NCBI GenBank assembly: GCA_023374025.1
Contig: SIJG01000018.1
Coordinates: 961,947-1,025,946 of the forward strand
Direction: 5' to 3'
DNA: 64,000 bases
DNA from: Heterodera schachtii
Taxonomy: Eukaryota; Nematoda; Chromadorea; Rhabditida; Heteroderidae
Shown here: positions 58,771-64,000 of the stretch, piece by piece
Layout: each line of letters begins with the position of its first letter
How positions within the stretch are numbered: position 1 is the stretch's first letter
The notes under the pieces: generated by a model
Seen by the model: only the letters and a program-made list of their open reading frames with translations
The model's database searches: none
What the model was told of the DNA's origin: nothing
Program-made: the position numbers and the translations under genes

Positions 58771-61669
58771 ATGTTTTGTCTGTGGAGAATTAAAATTAAA
58801 AACAACAACTTTTTGAATTCGTTTTCTTTTTGCTGCCAAAAGCATTGTCTCTTTTCCTCTCAAGAAAAGTGCAACAACAAAAACAAATATTTGCCCGACG
58901 AGGATGGAATTGTCCGTTCTGAATTTCAATCAGTGCCGGTTCAGTCCGAACCTTTTACCGAAACACTTTTGAATCGAATTCGACAATTTTCCGCTGAGCA
59001 ACCAAAACGAGCAATTTTTGTATGATTTTTATAAAGAATTTATGAGAAATAATTTCTATGAATTAATTTTATTTCCAGGTCGATGCCGAAAACCCTTCCA
59101 ACGTTACAACTTTTGGCCAATTTCTGTCCAAGACTCACGCCGCCGCTCACTTTCTCCATTCCATTGGCTTCTCCTCCGGCGATGTCGCCTGTGTCATTCT
59201 TCCAAATTGTTGGCATTTTTTCGCCATTTTTTTGGCCGCTTCCATGCAAAAGGCGTGCATTTCCCCGGTGAGCACACTTCTCAACGAAGGTAAGTGCACT
59301 CATCAAATGGTGCAAAATTTGCAAATTTCCTGGCAAATCAAAGAATATTTTTCCTTTTTATTAAATAAAAATGCATTTTTCTTTTCTTTTTCTTACCCCC
59401 CTTCCTCGTTTTTGGTGGATTCATTTTTAACTTGAAAATTGCTAGTTGAATTGGCCCGCATCTTTAATGAAACAAAGTGCAAAGTTGTGTTCTGTGCCGA
59501 CTCTCTGCTCGAACGAATTTTGGCGACTCGTCCACTTTGTCCCCATTTAAAGGTAACTTTGCTTTTGCACTTTTCGACAATTATTTCACTTTCGGCCTTT
59601 CTTTGTCCCCTTTTAGTACGTTGTGCTCATTTCCACCACTAATTGTCAGTCCTCTGTTTCCTTGCCAAATTCGCAATTCCAATCTGTTTTCCATTGGTCC
59701 GATGCCGTCGATTCGTCGAATTCCGTCGATTTGTCGCGACCATTGCCCAAAATTGATGTCGAAAAGGACGTGATGTTTATGCCATTTTCGAGGTGGTGCT
59801 TTTGTATTCAGTGTTTCTTTCATTTCAATTTCCCTTTCAGTGGCACCACCGGTCTCCAAAAGGGAGTGATGCTTTCCCATCGCAACGTCGGCACAATGGC
59901 ACGAATTTTCAGCAGGCAAAGAAATGGGACGAATTTTAAATTTACCCCTCCCCCCACTTTTAGTCATTTGGAAAATCAAATGCTGAGAAAGATGGAACCG
60001 AATTGGGACTGGAGCAAAGAGCACATCATGTTGCACTTACCCTTCTATCATGGTTTTTGAGGGGAAACCATTTTAAAATGATTTAAATTTGCAAATGTTA
60101 GGAAATTTATGGTCCGGCTTTACTGACAGCGGAATTAGTACATATCTCCCGTGTTTCCTTTTTTTTATTTTCGGATTTTGTGGCCTTCCAAATAGAACGA
60201 TTAGGAAATCAATTTGGTGATATCCCATTTAATTTTGCAAAAGTCGTCCGTTTCTCATGCGTTTTGCCCATTGTCAGTTTATGGCTTCGTTCTCGGCCTC
60301 AACTCCCTTTTATGCGGCGGTTCGGGCGTCGTTTTCGGTCGTTTTGACTTGGACATCTTCTGCAGAACCGTCCAAAATTACCAAGTGCCTTTGGCATGGC
60401 ATCACACGTTTTGGCTCCACTCTTTTCCAGGTCAAAGTCGCCTTTTTGGTGCCTCCAATCCTCGTCCTTCTCGCCAAGTCGGCCGCCCCTTCTCGTTACG
60501 ACCTCTCATCACTGAAACTGATTATGACCGGTGCTGCCCCGGTGGGCAACGATCTGTTGGACAAAGTGAGGAGACGAATTCCGTCGCTGAAACAAATCTG
60601 CCAAGGGTATGGGATGACGGAGCAGTCGATGTGTTCGCATTTGTCAGTGTTCGGTTCGGACGATTCGAAAACCGTCGGTCGACTAATTTCGAATTTTGAG
60701 ATGAAAGTCTGTTAAATGAACAACAATACAAAACCTTAAATATATTTGATTTTTGAGGTTGTTGACATCGAAAGCAGAAAGCCTTTGGGGGTCGGACAAA
60801 AGGGCGAAATTTGCACGCGAAGCCCAACGACAATGGTCCAACGATTCAGTCAATTAGTGACGCACTCACTCCTTTAGCTTGGCTATTTGAATCGGGCGGA
60901 AGCGACTGCGGAAACCATTGACGAGGACGGATGGCTTAGAACAGGTCGAAAAAGACAAAGGGTGGAAAGACGGAGACAAACCCAACGGCTCCCCTTTCAA
61001 TTAGGTGACATTGGCTTTTTCGACGAAAATGGCCGCACTTTCGTCGTCGATCGCCTCAAAGAGCTCATCAAAGTGAAGGGTTTTCAGGTGACAATTCCCC
61101 ACTCTGTACAAATAGAAAAAATTGTGGCCCAAAAAGCAAAGGTCAATTGGTATAATTTGACCGAGTTGAAAGACTTTTATTAGCAAATTTTATTTCAATA
61201 AAACGGAATTCGGCGACTCAAACCCCGCAATTTGGTAACCAAATTTTGGTTTTCGCACCCATTTTAATTAGTGACTGAATTGATCAGTGGGCTCTTTTTC
61301 GCTCCTTCCCTCTGCTATTACCCAATGTGTTTATTTAAAAGGTCGCTCCCGCTGAACTCGAGGATTTGCTGCTGTCCCACGCGGGCATCAAAGACTGTGC
61401 GGTTGTGGGGGCGGCGGACGAACTCGCGGGGGAAGTGCCGAAGGCATTTGTGGTGAGGACGGATCAGACACTGACCGAGTCGGAAGTGAAGCGATTTGTG
61501 AGGGGTACGTAAGCAAATTGGGCACTTTGAAGAATTCATTTTTATAGAAAAAGTGGCCGCCTACAAACAGTTGGGCTCGGTCGAATTTGTGGACGAAATT
61601 CCGAAAAGCGCCTCAGGGAAAATTTTGCGGCGAATGCTAAGGGAAAAGGGCACGAAGAAATCACCCTAA
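58771..61669 (+). CDS. 4-coumarate-CoA-ligase-like acyl-CoA synthetase
   Basis: An ANL-superfamily enzyme that adenylates a carboxylic acid and transfers it to CoA. Early exons read [20 protein letters not shown] and [16 protein letters not shown]. Motifs follow in order: P-loop [14 protein letters not shown] (about 59845), [20 protein letters not shown] across a splice (about 60040/60265), [12 protein letters not shown], the aromatic QGYGMTEQS (about 60605), [27 protein letters not shown] across a splice, [20 protein letters not shown], and the A10 motif [12 protein letters not shown] with the catalytic Lys. The stop is at 61667-61669. The C-terminus is KGTKKSP, so there is no SKL-type peroxisome signal as found in many animal 4CL-like proteins. 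The upstream Met at 58771 is the earliest in frame, but the real start could be spliced. Substrate unknown. Confidence 0.92.
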
Positions 61670-62189
61670 AAAAACACTTTTTGTCTCTGTATTTACTCAT
61701 TTTCTCTTCCTGCTGCTGGGCCTTGTCTTGCACAAATTATTTCGCCTTTCATTTTAATGCGTTTAAATTATTATATTTTTATTGTATTTAAATATAATCA
61801 ATTAAAGAAAGAAGGAAACTGTATGAAAATACGATTCTTACACTAATTTTTTCTTTATCACATTTATTTATTTAATCGATTTGTTTACGCTTAAACTTTA
61901 ATGGAATCATTCGCTCTCATTCACTCAATTGAGCAGTCCCTTTGCTATTTTCCGCTGAAAATGTTTTAAGTCCAAAATTAATTTTTTTTTTCCCCAAAAA
62001 TACTTTTGGTTTATTTCTCATTAATTCCAAGGCAAAATTCATTAATCAAACATATTTTATTTTTTTAATTAAAAAATTCACTTTGAAAAAGCACAATTTT
62101 CTCCTTCCTCCATTAATGCCCCAATTAAATATTAAACACTTCCATTAATTGTCTCTATTTAAACCTCTCCATTAAATTCCGCATATTAA
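61670..62189. other. AT-rich intergenic DNA
   Basis: AT-rich, with the presumed 3' UTR of the acyl-CoA synthetase gene. No exon is seen. Confidence 0.5.
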
Positions 62190-62197
62190 ATTATTAT

Positions 62198-62817
62198 TAG
62201 GGATGCGATTTTTAGGCAAATGCCTAAAATTTTTGCGCACTTAATACATACAAATAAGCACGAAAAACGCATTTTCCGCTTGGTTTGGGGTGTCTACGAT
62301 GACTTTTATAATGCCTAACTTTGCCTATTTTGGACTTTTTGTGTTTAATGCCTATTTGCCTATTTTTGTGCCTATTTCGCCATTTTTGAGGACTTTTTCA
62401 GGATTTCCGGAAAAATAGTTAACAAAAATGCAATAAAAATGAAAAATACACCCCTAAGAAACGACCTGAAAAAAATCAGAAAATACACCCCTAAGAATTG
62501 AAAAAAAAATTTACAAAAAATTATTCCCTAAAAATTAATTATTTTTTCTTCATAAAAATTTTTGGTTTAAAAAATTATTTTTATCGAAAATATTTTTTCT
62601 TCATAAAAATTTTTGGTTTAAAAAATTATTTTTATCGAAAACAACTTTAAAACAATTGAAATATAAGCAAAAATTTTTTTGATTAATTTTTACGTGTTTT
62701 GATACCTAAAAAGCGTTAATAAAAATTTTTTTTGCCTATTTTAGTGCCTATTCGAGGATTTTTGTGCCTATTTAATGCCTATTTCGCGATTTTTTGTGCC
62801 TAAAAATCGCATCCCTA
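62198..62817. mobile_element. Second non-autonomous hAT-like element, 620 bp
   Basis: The left end TAGGGATGCGATTTTTAGGC and the right end are inverse complements over about 20 bp. ATTATTAT flanks both sides (62190-62197 and 62818-62825) as an 8-bp direct repeat. Many copies of TGCCTA or GCCTATTT are clustered near both ends, as in hAT subterminal regions. No transposase frame is present. The flanking sequence is simple (ATT)n, so the TSD is less decisive than for the element at 37549. Confidence 0.82.
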
Positions 62818-62852
62818 ATTATTATTATTAATTAATTAATTTCCTTTTGACT

Positions 62853-63727
62853 ATGTCCACCGTCGTCCCATTGCTCCTCTCCATTTCTTTATTTTTGCTT
62901 CAGTCACTTTTCGCCGTAGGCCAACGACGAGACGAAGTGCCAATAGCAAATTCGAATTGCAAATTGCCAAAGGATCGCGGAGCATCTTTTAATGGGGCAA
63001 TTAAGGCACAAATAAAGGTTCAACTCATTCAGCAGACAAGAAAAGATGGCCGACTTTGTGAATGTTTTGTCACTTTTAGTGGTTCTTTGACATTGAAACA
63101 TTGCAATGTTTGGCATTTAAATTTGAAGGCACTCGCGGCAATGGAAATCGATTTGATTCCATTTTTGAGTGCCGCAGGAAATGCCAATTGCCAGGTAATT
63201 TGTTCTACAGTACCCTACACCAATGAGCACATCCATTAAGCGGACTACGGTGGGTGCTCGGGGCAAAAGCCATCGGCCAGAAACAATCGTGGTGAACCCA
63301 TTGTGTGCTCAATGACGGGCACCGAAAGATGCCCAGTTGGGTACAAATGTCAGGTGAATGAATGCCGACTTCAAACTTGGCGGTGGCATTTTGTCCTTTT
63401 TTCAGATGTTGGCATTTTTCGGCGTTTGTTGCCATTTGGACACCGAAGGTTAATTCGTTCTTCTGCTCATTTCATTTGTCCCTTTTTCTTTTGTTTATAT
63501 TTTTTTCAGAAATGTTCCAACGGAATTTTAATCCGCCAAAATGCGCAAACGGAAAAAACCCGCACAAATTATACGATCCGTTGAACAAAATGACAATGAC
63601 TTATTTGGGCAAGAATTGCAGCGACGAATTCTGTCCAATTGGGCAGCGAATGAAATGCCATCAGCAGGAAATATTCGCTTATTGCTGTCCCCCAACTGAT
63701 AATAATCCAACGGATTTATTTGTGTAA
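62853..63727 (+). CDS. Secreted Kunitz + Lustrin-type cysteine-rich protein
   Basis: Five exons, 62853-63005, 63080-63194, 63241-63353, 63406-63448 and 63510-63727, join in phase to 213 residues. A signal peptide (MSTVVPLLLSISLFLLQSLF) is followed by a Kunitz/BPTI domain: CKLPKDRGAS, then IKWFFDIETLQCLAFKFEGT, RGNGNRFDSIFECRRKC. The domain lacks C14 (Ser) and C38 (Thr) but keeps the other four cysteines. Two Lustrin-like repeats follow: C-SGQKPSARNNRGEPIV-C to CPVGYKC and GVCC, then CANGKNPHKLYDPLNK to FCPIGQRMKC and AYCC. The first intron (63006-63079) is GC-AG and gives exactly the family's 15-residue spacing to C30. Kunitz-Lustrin combinations are common in nematode extracellular proteins, and protease inhibition is the expected role. 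No membrane anchor is seen. Confidence 0.85.
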
Positions 63728-64000
63728 ATTAAATTTCAAAAATTATACAATACATATTTACAATGAATGAATTAATGAATGGCTAATGGAATTAATTGAT
63801 CAGAGAAGGAAAGGGAAAATGAAAGGGACGAAAAGAGAGATTAATTACATAATTAGGGATTGATTGCACAGAAGAGAGAGAACAACACGAGCTGAGAATG
63901 AGAACTGAGAGGGGCGAAGAGAAGGACGGACGAATGGCAATCGAAGACAATCCGTCGCGGATAATTAGCACTAATCACCCAATTGGCAAAGTGAACAAGC
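63728..64000. other. Non-coding end of the window
   Basis: AT-rich then purine-rich sequence after the Kunitz-Lustrin gene, including its 3' UTR. No exon is recognised. Confidence 0.4.

Noticed and set aside
1..64000. CRISPR arrays, bacterial operons, tRNA, rRNA or SL RNA genes
   Set aside because: None recognised by eye. The tandem repeats present are minisatellites without spacer structure; tRNAs were not searched for systematically (tRNAscan would settle this).

Overview
The window is nuclear DNA of a nematode. About two dozen protein genes are split by many short introns (roughly 40-80 nt). Several gene forms are typical of nematodes: an exostosin that stops before the second transferase domain (as in C. 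elegans RIB-1), an APE-1/ASPP protein, a single-TM HtrL/YibB protein, a Ly-6 protein and a Kunitz-Lustrin secreted protein. At least five introns can only be read as GC-AG. Together with several small secreted cysteine-rich genes, this suggests a plant-parasitic tylenchid (cyst-nematode-like) genome. That placement is inference. Long pure poly-G/poly-C tracts, polypurine/polypyrimidine stretches and minisatellites fill the non-coding DNA.

Layout. 0-12 kb is a compact housekeeping block: the 3' end of eEF1B-gamma (+), ribonucleotide reductase R2 (-) divergent from POLE3 (+), a REPS-type EH-domain protein (+), and a four-KH FUBP protein (-) divergent from CDC73/parafibromin (+). 12.6-21.1 kb is looser: a globin-like gene (-) behind a 49-bp minisatellite, then three predicted secreted proteins, namely a WAP-domain protein (-), a cysteine-rich helical protein (+) and an unrecognised one (+). 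21.2-25 kb is a paired-class homeodomain gene (-) resembling UNC-42/PROP1. 25-29 kb holds a 17-bp C-rich minisatellite and a polytopic membrane protein (-). 29.5-34 kb has a GT31 beta-1,3-galactosyltransferase (+) and an HtrL/YibB protein on a mucin-like stalk (-). 34-36.9 kb looks empty except for an 84-bp palindromic transposon.

36.9-40.4 kb holds the MICOS subunit MIC19/CHCHD3 (+), with a hAT-like element in its second intron, and the exostosin RIB-1 (+). 41.2-48.9 kb is APE-1/ASPP (+), with a small secreted-peptide gene nested in one intron. 49.4-51.8 kb is a class-A neuropeptide-receptor-like GPCR (-). 51.8-55.6 kb is mostly repeats, including a long inverted-repeat element. 55.6-61.7 kb carries a Ly-6/uPAR-type GPI protein (-), an NAAA/acid-ceramidase-like hydrolase (-) and a 4-coumarate-CoA-ligase-like acyl-CoA synthetase (+). 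A second hAT-like element (62.2-62.8 kb) ends just upstream of the Kunitz-Lustrin gene (+).

No operon, tRNA, rRNA or CRISPR array is recognised. Links between genes are functional at most: POLE3 and R2 both serve DNA synthesis and lie head to head, and GT31, RIB-1 and perhaps HtrL belong to the secretory/glycosylation system. Exon boundaries were inferred by eye from reading frame, splice signals and family similarity, without transcript evidence.
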